NCBI RefSeq assembly: GCF_030866805.1
Contig: NZ_CP133019.1
Span: 1,488,001 to 1,552,000, forward strand
Source of the DNA: Microbacterium terrisoli
Lineage (GTDB): Bacteria; Actinomycetota; Actinomycetes; Actinomycetales; Microbacteriaceae
Direction: 5' to 3'
DNA length: 64,000 nucleotides
The position numbers were made by a program, and so were the translations under genes. The notes beneath the pieces are model-generated. The model worked only from the letters and a program-made list of their open reading frames with translations, was not told where the DNA came from and made no database searches. Positions 25,754-34,720 of the stretch are shown here, in pieces (position 1 is the stretch's first letter; every line of letters starts with the position of its first letter).

Positions 25754-28276
25754 TCAGGACTCGCGGCGCACGTCCGAGGGCGCCTTGTCGGGGCGCAGGC
25801 CGCGCCAGCGCGACTGCCGCAGGATCCCGCCGGGGGTGAACTCGGCGAACTCGACCTCGCCGACCAGGTCGGGACGCACCCACAGCGCGTCGCGCGCATC
25901 GGCGTCGGGAACTCCCACGAACGGGTCGTCGTCGGTGCGCAGCGGCTGCAGCACGTCGTCCAGGCGCGCCAGCGTCGACTCGCTGAAGCCCGTGCCGACC
26001 CGCCCGGCATAACGCAGGCCATCCGGGCCCGGAATCCCGACAAGCAGTGATCCGATCACACCGGTGCGCCCGCCGCGGCCGGGACGGATGCCGCCGATGA
26101 CCACCTCCTGGGTGCGGGTGAGCTTCACCTTCAGCCAATCGGGGGAGCGGATCCCGCGCCGGTAGGTGGATGCGGGATTCTTCACGACGATCCCCTCCAG
26201 CGCGAAGCGTCTGCTCGTGGAAAGGGCCGCGTCGACATCGTCGAACACCGGAGGGACAGCCACCGGCTCGCCCGGAGCCGCCGCGATCCGTTCGAGCAGT
26301 GCACGGCGCTCGCTCAGAGGACGGGCAGCGAGGTCCTCGCCGTCGCAGGCGAGCACGTCGAACAGGTGGTAACGCACGGGGGTGCGCGTGCGCTCGGCCT
26401 CGATCTGGCGCGGCTTGGTCAGGTGCATCCTGTTCTGCAGTCGCGTGAAGCTCGGCCGCCCCGACGCGTCCAGGGCGATGATCTCACCGTCGACCACGGC
26501 GGATGCCGCATCCAGCCCCGCCGTGAGCACTTCGGGGTAGCGGGCGGTGATCTCGGTGCCACTGCGGGCGAACAAACGCAGCCGGTGCCCGTCCCAGACC
26601 CCGAGGGCGCGGATGCCGTCCCACTTGACCTCGGCCCAGGTGCCCCAGCGCGCCGCGGTGCTGCGGGCCAGCGTCGGGGTCGCCGGAGTCGACAGCATCG
26701 GCTGCAGCTGACGGCGGGACGGGAGCGGGACTGCGTCCGCTGCTTCGTCCGCCCCCTGCGCGCCGTCGTCAACGTGCGGATCGGCCTGCGCGTCAACGTG
26801 CGGATCGGCCTGCGCGTCAACGTGCGGATCGGCCTGCGCGTCGGCCTGTTCCCCGGCCACCGCTGGCCGGCCGTCGGCCTGCACGCCGCCGGCGGCATCC
26901 GTCTTCATCCGGTGCAGCAGCCAGTTGGATTTCTCGCCCTCGCCCTGCGTGCGGATCAGCGCCAGCCGCACGCTGCCGAGCGGTCCGCCCGGCCGCCCGT
27001 GCACCGTGAAGATGACTTCGTCGTCGCGCCACTTCTCCAGGTCATAGCGTCCGTCGTCCCAGATCGTGACCGATCCGCCGCCGTACTCGCCGTGCGGAAT
27101 CGAGCCCTCGAACGAGCCATACTCCAGAGGGTGGTCCTCGGTCATCACCGCCAGGTTGTTGCGCCCGGGCGTGGCCGGCACGCCGCGCGGCACCGCCCAG
27201 CTGACCAGCACACCGCCCCGCTCCAGGCGCAGATCCCAGTGCAGGCGGCGCGCGTGGTGCTCCTGGATCACGAACCGTGGCGGCTGGTCGGGCGGCGTGG
27301 GCGTTGCCAGCGGATTGTCGGGCACCGGCTCGGGCGTGCGCGCCGGGTCGCGCTTGGCGATGTAGGCCGACAGGGGGCCGGATGCCGCAGCCCGACCCCC
27401 GGCGCGGATGCCGAGCACCCCCATCGGGTCGCCGTCGCGGTCGGCGCGCTCGAGCACTTCGTCGAAGCGCAGTTGGCGCAGTGCGGGGTTGTCGAGTTCT
27501 TCCCATGTGCGCGGGGCGGCCACCGTCGGCTCATCCCGCCCGCGCAGCGAGTAGGGGGCGATGGTGGTCTTGGCCTGGTTGTTCTGGCTCCAGTCGATGA
27601 ACACACGGCCGGGTCGGGCATCCTTCGCCATCCGGCTGACCACGAGGTCGGGGTCGTCGGCCTCCAGCGCCCGGGCGAGTTCACGCGCGACCGCCGAGGT
27701 CTGCTCGCTGGTCTGCGTCCCGTCCAGGCCCGCGTACAGATGCAGACCCTTGCTGCCGCTGGTGACGGGGAAGGCCTCCAACCCCATGCCCGAGAGGATG
27801 CTGCGCACCCGGCGGGCGACCTCGGCGCACTCGGCCAGTCCGGTACCCGGCCCCGGGTCCAGGTCGAAGACCATGCGGTCGGGGTGCGCGCGCTCGCCGT
27901 CGGCGGTGAACCGCCACTGGGGCACGTGCAGTTCGAGGCTCGCCACCTGCGCCAGGTAGACGAGCGAGGGCACATCGCCCACGAGCGGATAGTCCTTGAT
28001 GCCCGTGGAGTGCGCGATCGGCATGCGGCGCATCCATTCCGGCGCACCCGGTTCGAGGTCCTTCGCGAAGAACGGCTTGTGGTCCGTTCCCTCGGGCCAG
28101 CGCTTGCGTGTGACCGGGCGCCCGGTCACGTGCGGGATCAGCAGCGCAGCGATGCGGGTGTAGTAGTCGATCACCTCGCCCTTGGTGGTGCCCGTGGCCG
28201 GATACAGCACTTTGTCCAGGCGCGACAGGCGCAGGCGGCGCCCGCCGACCGCCACCACCTGCTCAGAGTCTGGCAT
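25754..28276 (-). CDS. ligD: Multifunctional ATP-dependent DNA ligase D (Pol-PE-Lig)
   Basis: 840 residues with the mycobacterial domain order. Residues 1-300 are the primase-like polymerase domain (metal-binding FDLDPGPG at about 137-144, SGSKGLHLYAG). Residues 333-460 are the 3'-phosphoesterase (EHHARRLHWDLRLE, SIPHGEYGGG). A low-complexity linker (461-520) contains three copies of an eight-residue repeat. Residues 525-840 are the ATP ligase domain with Lys551 in EVKWDGIRAL as the adenylated residue. It repairs double-strand breaks with Ku, encoded divergently 63 bp away. ATG 28276 fits the family N-terminus; the upstream extension overlaps ku. Confidence 0.96.
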   Translation of the reverse strand: MPDSEQVVAVGGRRLRLSRLDKVLYPATGTTKGEVIDYYTRIAALLIPHVTGRPVTRKRWPEGTDHKPFFAKDLEPGAPEWMRRMPIAHSTGIKDYPLVGDVPSLVYLAQVASLELHVPQWRFTADGERAHPDRMVFDLDPGPGTGLAECAEVARRVRSILSGMGLEAFPVTSGSKGLHLYAGLDGTQTSEQTSAVARELARALEADDPDLVVSRMAKDARPGRVFIDWSQNNQAKTTIAPYSLRGRDEPTVAAPRTWEELDNPALRQLRFDEVLERADRDGDPMGVLGIRAGGRAAASGPLSAYIAKRDPARTPEPVPDNPLATPTPPDQPPRFVIQEHHARRLHWDLRLERGGVLVSWAVPRGVPATPGRNNLAVMTEDHPLEYGSFEGSIPHGEYGGGSVTIWDDGRYDLEKWRDDEVIFTVHGRPGGPLGSVRLALIRTQGEGEKSNWLLHRMKTDAAGGVQADGRPAVAGEQADAQADPHVDAQADPHVDAQADPHVDDGAQGADEAADAVPLPSRRQLQPMLSTPATPTLARSTAARWGTWAEVKWDGIRALGVWDGHRLRLFARSGTEITARYPEVLTAGLDAASAVVDGEIIALDASGRPSFTRLQNRMHLTKPRQIEAERTRTPVRYHLFDVLACDGEDLAARPLSERRALLERIAAAPGEPVAVPPVFDDVDAALSTSRRFALEGIVVKNPASTYRRGIRSPDWLKVKLTRTQEVVIGGIRPGRGGRTGVIGSLLVGIPGPDGLRYAGRVGTGFSESTLARLDDVLQPLRTDDDPFVGVPDADARDALWVRPDLVGEVEFAEFTPGGILRQSRWRGLRPDKAPSDVRRES
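26771..26842. repeat. Three 24-bp tandem repeats in the ligD linker
   Basis: Three perfect 24-bp units encode three copies of an Ala-Gln-Ala-Asp-Pro-His-Val-Asp repeat between the phosphoesterase and ligase domains. The units are identical at the DNA level, so the expansion is recent and copy number may vary between strains. Confidence 0.9.
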
Positions 28277-28339
28277 GGCACCATCCTGCCCGGTGAGACG
28301 GGCATTGTCAGCGTGCCCTTCAGCGTGTGTACTGGAGTC

Positions 28340-29143
28340 ATGAGGGCCATCTGGAAGGGCGCGCTCACCTTCGGCCTGGTCAACGTGCCGGTGAAGGTGT
28401 ACGCGGCGACCGAAGACCACGACGTGTCACTGCATCAGGTGCACGCCGCCGACGGCGGCCGCATCCGGTACCAGCGCATCTGCGAGTTGGACGGCGAGGT
28501 CGTGCCCTACGCCGACATCGACCGTGCGTACGACGACGGCGAGCGCACCGTCGTGCTCACCAAAGAGGACTTCGCCGCGCTGCCGGCCGAGCGCAGCCGC
28601 GAGATCGAGGTCGTCGAGTTCGTACCGTCCGACCAGCTCGACCCGCTGCTGTTCGAGAGTTCGTACTTTCTCGAGCCCGACGGCACCTCGCCCAAGGCGT
28701 ATGCGCTGCTGCGCGAGACGCTGCAGCGCACCGACCGCACCGCGATCGTGCGCTTCTCACTGCGGCAGAAGACGCGGCTGGCGGCGCTGCGGGTGCGCGG
28801 TGACGTGCTGACGCTGCAGACGATGCGGTGGGCTGACGAGATCCGGGATGCCGCGTTCCCGGCGCTGGATGAGCCGGTCAAGATCAGCGACAAAGAACTC
28901 GAGCTGTCGGCTGCCCTGGTCGAGGGGTTCGCCGCCGACTTCGACCCGGCGGCCTTCACCGACGAGTACCAGGCCGAGCTGCGCACGCTGATCGACGCGA
29001 AGCTCGCGAAGGGCGACACGCTCGACACCGCAGAGACGTTCGGCGAGCGTGAAGAAGAGACCGGTGGCGAGGTCATCGACCTGATGGAGGCGCTGCGCGC
29101 GAGCGTCGAGCGCAGTCGCAAGGCCCGCGCCGCCGAAGGCTGA
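28340..29143 (+). CDS. ku: Non-homologous end-joining protein Ku
   Basis: 267 residues, the standard bacterial Ku length. MRAIWKGALTFGLVNVPVKV is the classic N-terminus; RIRYQRICELDGEVV and SSYFLEPDGTSPKAYALLR are core beta-barrel motifs. The C-terminus is short and mildly basic, without the long Lys-rich tail found in some mycobacteria. Ku forms a homodimeric ring on DNA ends and recruits LigD, encoded divergently. ATG 28340 has GGAG upstream. The very long open frame 5' of this point is an antisense artefact of ligD. Confidence 0.96.
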   Translation: MRAIWKGALTFGLVNVPVKVYAATEDHDVSLHQVHAADGGRIRYQRICELDGEVVPYADIDRAYDDGERTVVLTKEDFAALPAERSREIEVVEFVPSDQLDPLLFESSYFLEPDGTSPKAYALLRETLQRTDRTAIVRFSLRQKTRLAALRVRGDVLTLQTMRWADEIRDAAFPALDEPVKISDKELELSAALVEGFAADFDPAAFTDEYQAELRTLIDAKLAKGDTLDTAETFGEREEETGGEVIDLMEALRASVERSRKARAAEG

Positions 29144-29186
29144 CACCGACTGCCCGCGTCAGCGGCCAGGCGTCAGGTCGTGCGCG

Positions 29187-29912
29187 TCAGGCGTCGGGCT
29201 GTTCTGTGCGGGCCGCGGCATCCGGTTCGCGCGCCTCCGTCGCCGATGTCTGAGCATCGGCGGCCTCGCGACGCACCTTCGCGCGCTCGCGGAAGTAGTG
29301 CCAGGCGGTGCCGGCGATCGAGAGGACCACGACGCCGATGAGGATCAGGTCGATGTAGTGCGTGACGAAGTCGGAAATCGGCGGGATGAAGCCGATGCCG
29401 TAGCCGAGCATCGTCAACCCGAAGCCCCAGAGCACGGCACCGATCAGGTTGTACAGCGAGTAGCGGCGCCACGGCATGTGGCCGACGCCGGCGGCGACGG
29501 GGGCGAAAGTTCGCACGATCGGCACGAAGCGAGCCAGCACGACGGTCAAGCCGCCGAATCGTTCGAAGAACGCGTTGGTGCGTTCGACGTTCTTGCGGCT
29601 GAACAGGCCGGACTCTTTGCGTTCGAAGATCGCGGGACCGGCCTTGTGGCCTATGTAATAGCCCACCTCGCCGCCGGCGAAGGCGGCGACGGCGATCAGG
29701 AGCGAGACGACCCAGATGTTCAGACCGAACACGTCGTTGGTCTTGGTGAGAAGCCCCGAGATCACCAACAGGGTGTCGCCGGGCAGGATGAAGCCGACGA
29801 GCAGGCCGGTCTCGGAGAAGATGACCAGGCACACCACGAGCAGTGCCCACGGCCCCGCATTTTCGATCATCGATGCGGGGTCGAGCCAGGGGAGGAGACC
29901 TGCTGCGTGCAC
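29187..29912 (-). CDS. DedA family membrane protein
   Basis: 241 residues with about five hydrophobic segments. The family motifs ETGLLVGFILPGDTLL and VLARFVPIVRTFAPVAAG (the conserved R-F-x-P-x-x-R) are present. DedA proteins are linked to membrane-lipid recycling and envelope homeostasis; members of the superfamily flip undecaprenyl-phosphate. GTG 29912 gives the family-like opening LLPWLDP; ATG 29870 is possible. The Ala/Glu-rich C-terminal tail is cytoplasmic and variable. Confidence 0.9.
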   Translation of the reverse strand: MHAAGLLPWLDPASMIENAGPWALLVVCLVIFSETGLLVGFILPGDTLLVISGLLTKTNDVFGLNIWVVSLLIAVAAFAGGEVGYYIGHKAGPAIFERKESGLFSRKNVERTNAFFERFGGLTVVLARFVPIVRTFAPVAAGVGHMPWRRYSLYNLIGAVLWGFGLTMLGYGIGFIPPISDFVTHYIDLILIGVVVLSIAGTAWHYFRERAKVRREAADAQTSATEAREPDAAARTEQPDA

Positions 29913-29963
29913 GTGTTTCCCGTCAAGAGAGGTCGAGGGGCCAGGATGCCGTGACCGGCGGCG

Positions 29964-30045
29964 TGCGGAAGGGGGGAGTCGAACCCCCACGCCCGAGGGC
30001 ACAGGAACCTAAATCCTGCGTGTCTGCCGATTTCACCACTCCCGC
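29964..30045 (-). tRNA. tRNA-Leu (TAG)
   Basis: An 82-nt class II tRNA. The acceptor stem GCGGGAG / CTTCCGC pairs with one G-U. The anticodon arm is CAGGA-TTTAGGT-TCCTG, giving TAG. A long variable arm (TGCCCTCGGGCG) identifies the leucine class. CCA is not encoded. Confidence 0.93.
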
Positions 30046-30184
30046 GCGGGTTCCAGTCTACTGAGCGGGCTGAGTGGACGCTGTGGGGGCTGGCACCCGT
30101 TTTCGAGGTGGGGGACACCCCCGGCTGTGTGCGGGCTGTGGATAACTTTCGAGGCGGTTTCTGGATTCTTGCAAGGATGCTTCT

Positions 30185-31372
30185 ATGAGTCTCGCGTACG
30201 CCTCCGGCGACCTCGATCGCGCTCGCGTGGACGTGGTGGCGGGGCTGGCCGAGCAGGTGCGGGCGCAGCTCCTGGCCGAACGGGCCGATCCGTCGCGTGA
30301 CCCGGATCGCGCCGCGCAGATCGCGCGTGAGCGGGTGCGTCGGCACAACGATTTCGCGCTCGCCCGCGGGCTTTCGCTCATCGATGACGAACACGCGTGT
30401 GTGCGCGACATCCTGGCCCGCGTGGCCGGGTACGGCCCGTTGCAGGCGTATCTGGATGATCCGACGGTCGAGGAGATCTGGATCAACGCCCCCGACCGCA
30501 TCTTCGTGGCCCGCGACGGCGTCGCGCAGCGGGTGCCCCTGGCGTTGACCGATGCGGCCGTGCGCGACCTCGTGGAGCGGATGCTGCAGTCGACCGGGCG
30601 CCGGGTGGACCTCAGCCAGCCGTTCGTCGACGCGTCGCTGCCGGACGGGAGCCGGCTGCATTGCGTCATCCCCGACATCACGCGCAAGAACTGGTCGGTG
30701 AACATTCGCAAATTCCTGCCGGCGTACCGGGATCTGTCCCGCCTCGTGGAGGCCGGCTCTGTCACCGCGGACGGCGCACGGCTGCTGCGTGACGCGATGC
30801 TGTCGGGCAGCAGCGTCATCGTCTCGGGAGCCACGCATGCGGGCAAGACGACGCTGTTGGGAGCGCTGATCGCGGCCTGCGCGGCCGAGCAGCGCATCGT
30901 CACGGTCGAGGAGACATTCGAGCTCGCCGTGGACGCCCCCGACCTGGTCGCACTGCAGGGACGCCAGCCCAGTCTGGAGGGCACCGGCGAGGTGACGCTG
31001 CGCCGTCTCGTGAAAGAGGCGCTGCGCATGCGGCCCGACCGGCTGGTGGTCGGCGAGGTGCGCGATGCCGAGGCGCTCGACCTGGTTCTGGCGCTGAACA
31101 CCGGTGTGCCGGGCGCCGCGACGGTGCACGCGAACTCCGCGCGGGAGGCGCTGGACAAGCTCGCCGCCCTTCCGCTGCTGGCGGGGCGCAACATCGATGC
31201 CGGGTTCGTGGTGCCGGCGATCGCCCGTTCGGTGCACCTCGTCGTGCACTGCGTGCGCGGTGACGACGGGCGGCGCCGCATCGCCGAGATCGTGGCGCCG
31301 ACCGGAAGGGTCGTCGATGGAGTGATCGAGGTGCGGTCACTGTATCCGCCGCGCACGGGGCCGGACGCATGA
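30185..31372 (+). CDS. Tad/Flp pilus assembly ATPase (CpaF/TadA family)
   Basis: 395 residues. The N-terminal domain contains GYGPLQAYLDDPTVEEIWIN, a secretion-ATPase hallmark. Walker A GATHAGKTTLLG lies at about 215-226, the Asp-box region is VTVEETFEL, and Walker B is RLVVGEVRDAEALD. The hexameric ATPase powers assembly of Flp-type pili at the inner membrane face. It is first in a seven-gene cluster with overlapping or near-overlapping genes. No CpaE/TadZ, CpaB or prepilin peptidase gene is in the window. Confidence 0.93.
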   Translation: MSLAYASGDLDRARVDVVAGLAEQVRAQLLAERADPSRDPDRAAQIARERVRRHNDFALARGLSLIDDEHACVRDILARVAGYGPLQAYLDDPTVEEIWINAPDRIFVARDGVAQRVPLALTDAAVRDLVERMLQSTGRRVDLSQPFVDASLPDGSRLHCVIPDITRKNWSVNIRKFLPAYRDLSRLVEAGSVTADGARLLRDAMLSGSSVIVSGATHAGKTTLLGALIAACAAEQRIVTVEETFELAVDAPDLVALQGRQPSLEGTGEVTLRRLVKEALRMRPDRLVVGEVRDAEALDLVLALNTGVPGAATVHANSAREALDKLAALPLLAGRNIDAGFVVPAIARSVHLVVHCVRGDDGRRRIAEIVAPTGRVVDGVIEVRSLYPPRTGPDA

Positions 31373-32223
31373 TCGCGGTGCTCGGCGCGGTGCTTGCCGG
31401 CGGCATCCTGCTGGTGCTCGCTCCCTGGCTGTGGCCATCGCACGCGCCGTCGCCCGTGCGTGGGGACGGGGCAGTGACCCGTCTGATGGATGCTGCGGGC
31501 TTCGCCCACCTGTCGGCCAAGGTGCCGATCGCTGTGGCGGTGCTGTCAGGTCTCGTGGCCGGCGCTGTGGTCTGGCTCGTCGTGCCGATTCCGGTCCTCG
31601 CGGGTTTGGCGGTGCTGGTGGGCGTGGGCTCGCCGTTCCTGTGGCTGCGGGCACGGCGCAGCAGGCTGCTGCGACAGCGGAGGGCGCTGTGGCCCGACGT
31701 GTGCGATCTGCTGATCGCATCGGTGCGTGCCGGCATGTCCCTGCCCGACGCGGTGGCCTCGTTGCAGACCTCCGGCCCCCCGGCTCTGCGCCCCGCCTTC
31801 GTCGGGTTCGCGCGGGACATCGCCGCGTCCGGACACTTCGACTCCAGCGCGCGCAGACTCAAGGCGGTCCTCTCGGATCCGATCGCAGATCGCATCGTCG
31901 AGACACTGCGGATGGCACGGCAGGTCGGGGGCACCGAGTTGGTGCCGGTACTGCGGGCGTTGTCGGCATCGGTGCGAGCCGACGCGGCCCTGCGTGCCGA
32001 GGTCGAAGCACGCCAGTCGTGGATCCGCGGTGCCGCGGTGCTCGGTGTGGTCGCGCCGTGGGTCATCCTCATACTGCTGGCGTTGCGCCCCGAGGGGGCC
32101 AAGGCCTACAGCACGCCGGCCGGGCTCGCGCTGATCGTCACCGGGGCGGCGGTTTCCTTCGTCGCGTACCGGATCATGATCCGGCTGGGCCGGTTGCCTG
32201 AGCCTCGGCGGTGGTTCGGGTGA
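31369..32223 (+). CDS. Type II/Tad secretion F-domain membrane protein (TadB-like)
   Basis: 284 residues. Paired N-terminal membrane segments (about 1-20 and 45-90), a cytoplasmic GspF/T2SSF helical domain (about 100-220, including LLIASVRAGMSLPDAVASLQ and RMARQVGGTELVPVL) and two C-terminal segments. It forms the platform that couples the ATPase to the pilus. The ATG overlaps the tadA stop by 4 bases. Confidence 0.88.
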   Translation: MIAVLGAVLAGGILLVLAPWLWPSHAPSPVRGDGAVTRLMDAAGFAHLSAKVPIAVAVLSGLVAGAVVWLVVPIPVLAGLAVLVGVGSPFLWLRARRSRLLRQRRALWPDVCDLLIASVRAGMSLPDAVASLQTSGPPALRPAFVGFARDIAASGHFDSSARRLKAVLSDPIADRIVETLRMARQVGGTELVPVLRALSASVRADAALRAEVEARQSWIRGAAVLGVVAPWVILILLALRPEGAKAYSTPAGLALIVTGAAVSFVAYRIMIRLGRLPEPRRWFG

Positions 32224-33149
32224 ATGCGATGACAGATCTTGCCGTCGCAGTCGTCTTGGGCGGTGCCCTGGGCGTCGGCATCGCGCTCGTGGTCACCATC
32301 GCTCCGCGGTGGGGAGCCGCAAGCCTGCAGCGACGCATCGCGCCCTACGTGCGTGACATCAGCGACCCGCAGGGGCTCACTCCGCTGGTGCCGTTGCCGA
32401 TGGCCGCCGGTCTTTCTGCTGTGCTTCGTCAGCGGCTGGAGCGCGTCCTCGGCGGCAGCGATGCACTGGCGGCACGCCTGCGCCAAGCCGGGCGGCGCTG
32501 CGACCGCTCGGGTGTGTCGGCATTCCGTGCGCGACAGCTGGCGTGGGCGTTGAGCGGCCTGGCCGCCGGCGGTCTGCTGGTCGTGGCACTGGTGGTGACC
32601 GGCCGGTTCAGTGCCGTAGCCGCGGTCATTCCTCTGATCGCCGCGCTTGCGGCAGCAGCCTGCCCCGACCTGCTGCTGGCCCATGCCGCGACCGCGCGAG
32701 TGGCACGCATCGAAGAAGAGCTGCCGACGGTGCTCGAATTCCTTGCGCTGTGCCTGTCGGCCGGTGAGGGCATCCTCGACGCGCTGCGGCGGGTAGGTGA
32801 GGTCGGCGCCGGCGAGCTGACCGGCGAATTGCGCACCCTCGTGCTGACGGTGGGAGCAGGATCCCCCCTGGCAGAAACGCTCACCGCGATGGCGCGCGGC
32901 CTGAACGTGCCCGCGTTGACGCGGTCGATCGATCACATCGTCGCCGCGATCGACCGGGGCGCACCACTCGCACACGTGCTGCAGGCCCAGGCAGGAGACA
33001 CGCGCGAAGACGCGAAGCGCGGACTCATCGAACGTGCCGGGCGCAAAGAGATCTTGATGCTGCTGCCGCTGGTCTTCTTGATCCTGCCGTTATCCGTGGT
33101 GTTCGCCGTGTTTCCGGGGGTTTTCATGCTCCGGCTGGGCTTGGGATGA
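32220..33149 (+). CDS. Type II/Tad secretion F-domain membrane protein (TadC-like)
   Basis: 309 residues, the second platform protein. The F domain is seen at about 165-290 (EEELPTVLEFLALCLSAGEG, RSIDHIVAAIDRGAPLAHVL), flanked by hydrophobic segments near 100-150 and 280-305. GTG 32220 is preferred because it forms a GTGA overlap with the TadB stop; GTG 32211 and ATG 32229 are alternatives. Confidence 0.88.
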   Translation: MNAMTDLAVAVVLGGALGVGIALVVTIAPRWGAASLQRRIAPYVRDISDPQGLTPLVPLPMAAGLSAVLRQRLERVLGGSDALAARLRQAGRRCDRSGVSAFRARQLAWALSGLAAGGLLVVALVVTGRFSAVAAVIPLIAALAAAACPDLLLAHAATARVARIEEELPTVLEFLALCLSAGEGILDALRRVGEVGAGELTGELRTLVLTVGAGSPLAETLTAMARGLNVPALTRSIDHIVAAIDRGAPLAHVLQAQAGDTREDAKRGLIERAGRKEILMLLPLVFLILPLSVVFAVFPGVFMLRLGLG

Positions 33150-33181
33150 GTCGACATGCAAAGGATGGATGAGGAGTGAAG

Positions 33182-33412
33182 ATGAGGGAGATCATGGGCT
33201 GGGCCCAGCGGGCTGCAGGAACGGCGTGCGAACGACTGCGCTCTGCCTGGGGCGTGGTGGGAAACGAGTCGACGGATGACCGTGGCGATGTGCCCGGCTG
33301 GGTGCTGATCACGCTCATGACGGCCGGGCTCGTGGTGGTGATCTGGGCTCTGGCGGGCCCCGCGTTGGCGGACCTGTTCACCCAGGCGATCGACAAGGTC
33401 TCGGGTCTGTGA
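33182..33412 (+). CDS. Small pilin-like protein of the Tad cluster
   Basis: 76 residues: a basic N-terminal stretch, then DDRGDVPGWVLITLMT leading into a single hydrophobic helix and a short tail. Position and size match the Flp major pilin slot. However, the Glu expected five residues after the Gly of a type IVb prepilin site (G/xxxxE) is absent; the sequence there is DVPGW. It may be a divergent pilin or a cluster-specific membrane peptide. ATG 33182 is chosen because AGGAG lies 5-6 bases upstream; GTG 33176 falls within that site. Confidence 0.75.
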   Translation: MREIMGWAQRAAGTACERLRSAWGVVGNESTDDRGDVPGWVLITLMTAGLVVVIWALAGPALADLFTQAIDKVSGL

Positions 33413-33823
33413 GTGATGCGGCGCATCCGGGCACGATTGGCCGCCACCGGTGATGATCGTGGCTCCACTCCTGTCGAGTTCGTGCTCGTCGGGGCACTGC
33501 TGACATTTCTGACGCTGGCCGTCCTGCAGCTCGGGCTGGTCGTGTACGTGCGCAACGTCGTGCATGATGCCGCGGTCGAGGGCGCCTATCGTGCCGCGCT
33601 CGCCGACGAGACGATCGCCGCGGGCGAGTCACGGACCCGCGAGCTGATCGCGCGGGCCGTCGGGGCGGGATATGCGCGTGACGTGCACGCGAGGCACGTG
33701 GTGCTGGCCGGAGAGGATGCGGTGCGCATGACGGTGCGTGTGCCGCTGCCGCTGGTGGGGCTGCTGGGTGCTCCAGAGGGGCTGGAGGTGTCGGCCGATG
33801 CCCCGGCTGAGAGCCTGGAGTGA
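33413..33823 (+). CDS. TadE-like pseudopilin
   Basis: 136 residues. The prepilin-type motif DDRGSTPVEFVLVGALL has Gly followed by the conserved Glu at +5, then one hydrophobic helix. The remaining domain (RNVVHDAAVEGAYRAAL and downstream) matches TadE minor pseudopilins. The start GTG follows the previous stop directly. It needs a TadV/CpaA prepilin peptidase, which is not in this window. Confidence 0.85.
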   Translation: MMRRIRARLAATGDDRGSTPVEFVLVGALLTFLTLAVLQLGLVVYVRNVVHDAAVEGAYRAALADETIAAGESRTRELIARAVGAGYARDVHARHVVLAGEDAVRMTVRVPLPLVGLLGAPEGLEVSADAPAESLE

Positions 33824-34262
33824 CCCTGCGGCGGACGAGCGGGGGTCGGCGTCGCTCGAGTTCATCCTCGCCGGTCTGGTGCTGCTCGTGCCGATCGTGT
33901 ATCTGATCGTCGCGCTCGGGGCGATCCAGAGCCAGGCGCTGGGCGTCGAATCGGGTGCCCGGCACATCGCGCGTGCGATCGCGACCGCACCCGACGCGGC
34001 GGCCGCTCGTGCGCGCGCAGACGCGATCGTCCAGACCACCGAGCACGAGTACGGCGTCGCGCACGATGAGCTGTCGGTGAACCTGGACTGCCTGCCGGAC
34101 GGCGGCGCATGCCCACGCGCCGGCGCCACCCTCGTGGTGACGCTGCGCACCAGGGTCGGGCTGCCGCTCGTCCCACCCGTGCTGGGGCTGAAGAGGGTGG
34201 CATCCGTGCCGGTCGAGGCATCCAGCGCGCAGAAGGTGTCGCGGCTGTGGGGTGCCGAGTGA
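33798..34262 (+). CDS. TadE/TadF-like minor pseudopilin
   Basis: 154 residues. DERGSASLEFILAGLVLL again fits G/xxxxEF processing followed by a single membrane helix, and an external domain with two cysteines (CLPDGGAC). ATG 33798 is preceded by GGAGGTG at 8 bases and overlaps the TadE gene by 26 bases. It is a second pseudopilin, probably a pilus tip or base component by analogy with TadF. Confidence 0.83.
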   Translation: MPRLRAWSDPAADERGSASLEFILAGLVLLVPIVYLIVALGAIQSQALGVESGARHIARAIATAPDAAAARARADAIVQTTEHEYGVAHDELSVNLDCLPDGGACPRAGATLVVTLRTRVGLPLVPPVLGLKRVASVPVEASSAQKVSRLWGAE

Positions 34263-34702
34263 TCCGCCGGGTGCGCGCACGGCTGCGAGCACGACTTCGG
34301 CAGACGGCCGATGACGACACCGGCAGCATCCTGCCGCTGGCGATCGGCTACGCGGCTCTCGCGCTGGTCGCCGTGCTGGTGTGCGTGGACGCGACCTCGA
34401 TGTATCTCGCGCAGAAGAGGCTGGATGCGCTCGCGGATGCCGCGGCACTGGCCGCTGCCGACGGTTTCGTCGTCACCGCCGACGCCCGGGCCGAACTGAC
34501 CGACGAGGGAGTGCGGGAGCAGGCGGCCGCGCTGGTGGCCGATGTGGGAGCCGGCGCACGGCTGATCTCGGCCTCCACGACCGACGGCAGCTCAGCGCGC
34601 GTGCGGGTCACCGACCAGTGGCATCCACCCGTGATCACCCTGTTCGTGCCCGATGGCGTGCGGCTCGAAGCCCAGGCCACCAGCCGCACCGCTCTGCGCT
34701 GA
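34259..34702 (+). CDS. Tad-cluster membrane protein with pilus-assembly N-terminal (TadG-like) domain
   Basis: 147 residues. DDTGSILPLAIGYAALALVAV followed by YLAQKRLDALADAAALAAADG is the signature of the putative Flp pilus-assembly TadE/G-like domain. TadG proteins usually carry a long C-terminal von Willebrand domain; here only about 75 residues follow, as in many actinobacterial versions. GTG 34259 overlaps the previous stop (GTGA). It is the last gene of the cluster. Confidence 0.82.
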   Translation: MIRRVRARLRARLRQTADDDTGSILPLAIGYAALALVAVLVCVDATSMYLAQKRLDALADAAALAAADGFVVTADARAELTDEGVREQAAALVADVGAGARLISASTTDGSSARVRVTDQWHPPVITLFVPDGVRLEAQATSRTALR

Positions 34703-34720
34703 GGCGCGCAGTCGGCGCCG

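Noticed and set aside
26771..26842. Short regularly spaced repeats considered as a CRISPR array
   Set aside because: The three 24-bp units are directly adjacent without spacers and lie in frame inside ligD.
26366..28339. A very long plus-strand open frame running into ku, about 650 extra codons
   Set aside because: It is antisense to ligD, and its composition (Arg/His/Gly-rich, no motifs) is typical of a shadow in high-GC DNA. Ku's real start is ATG 28340.
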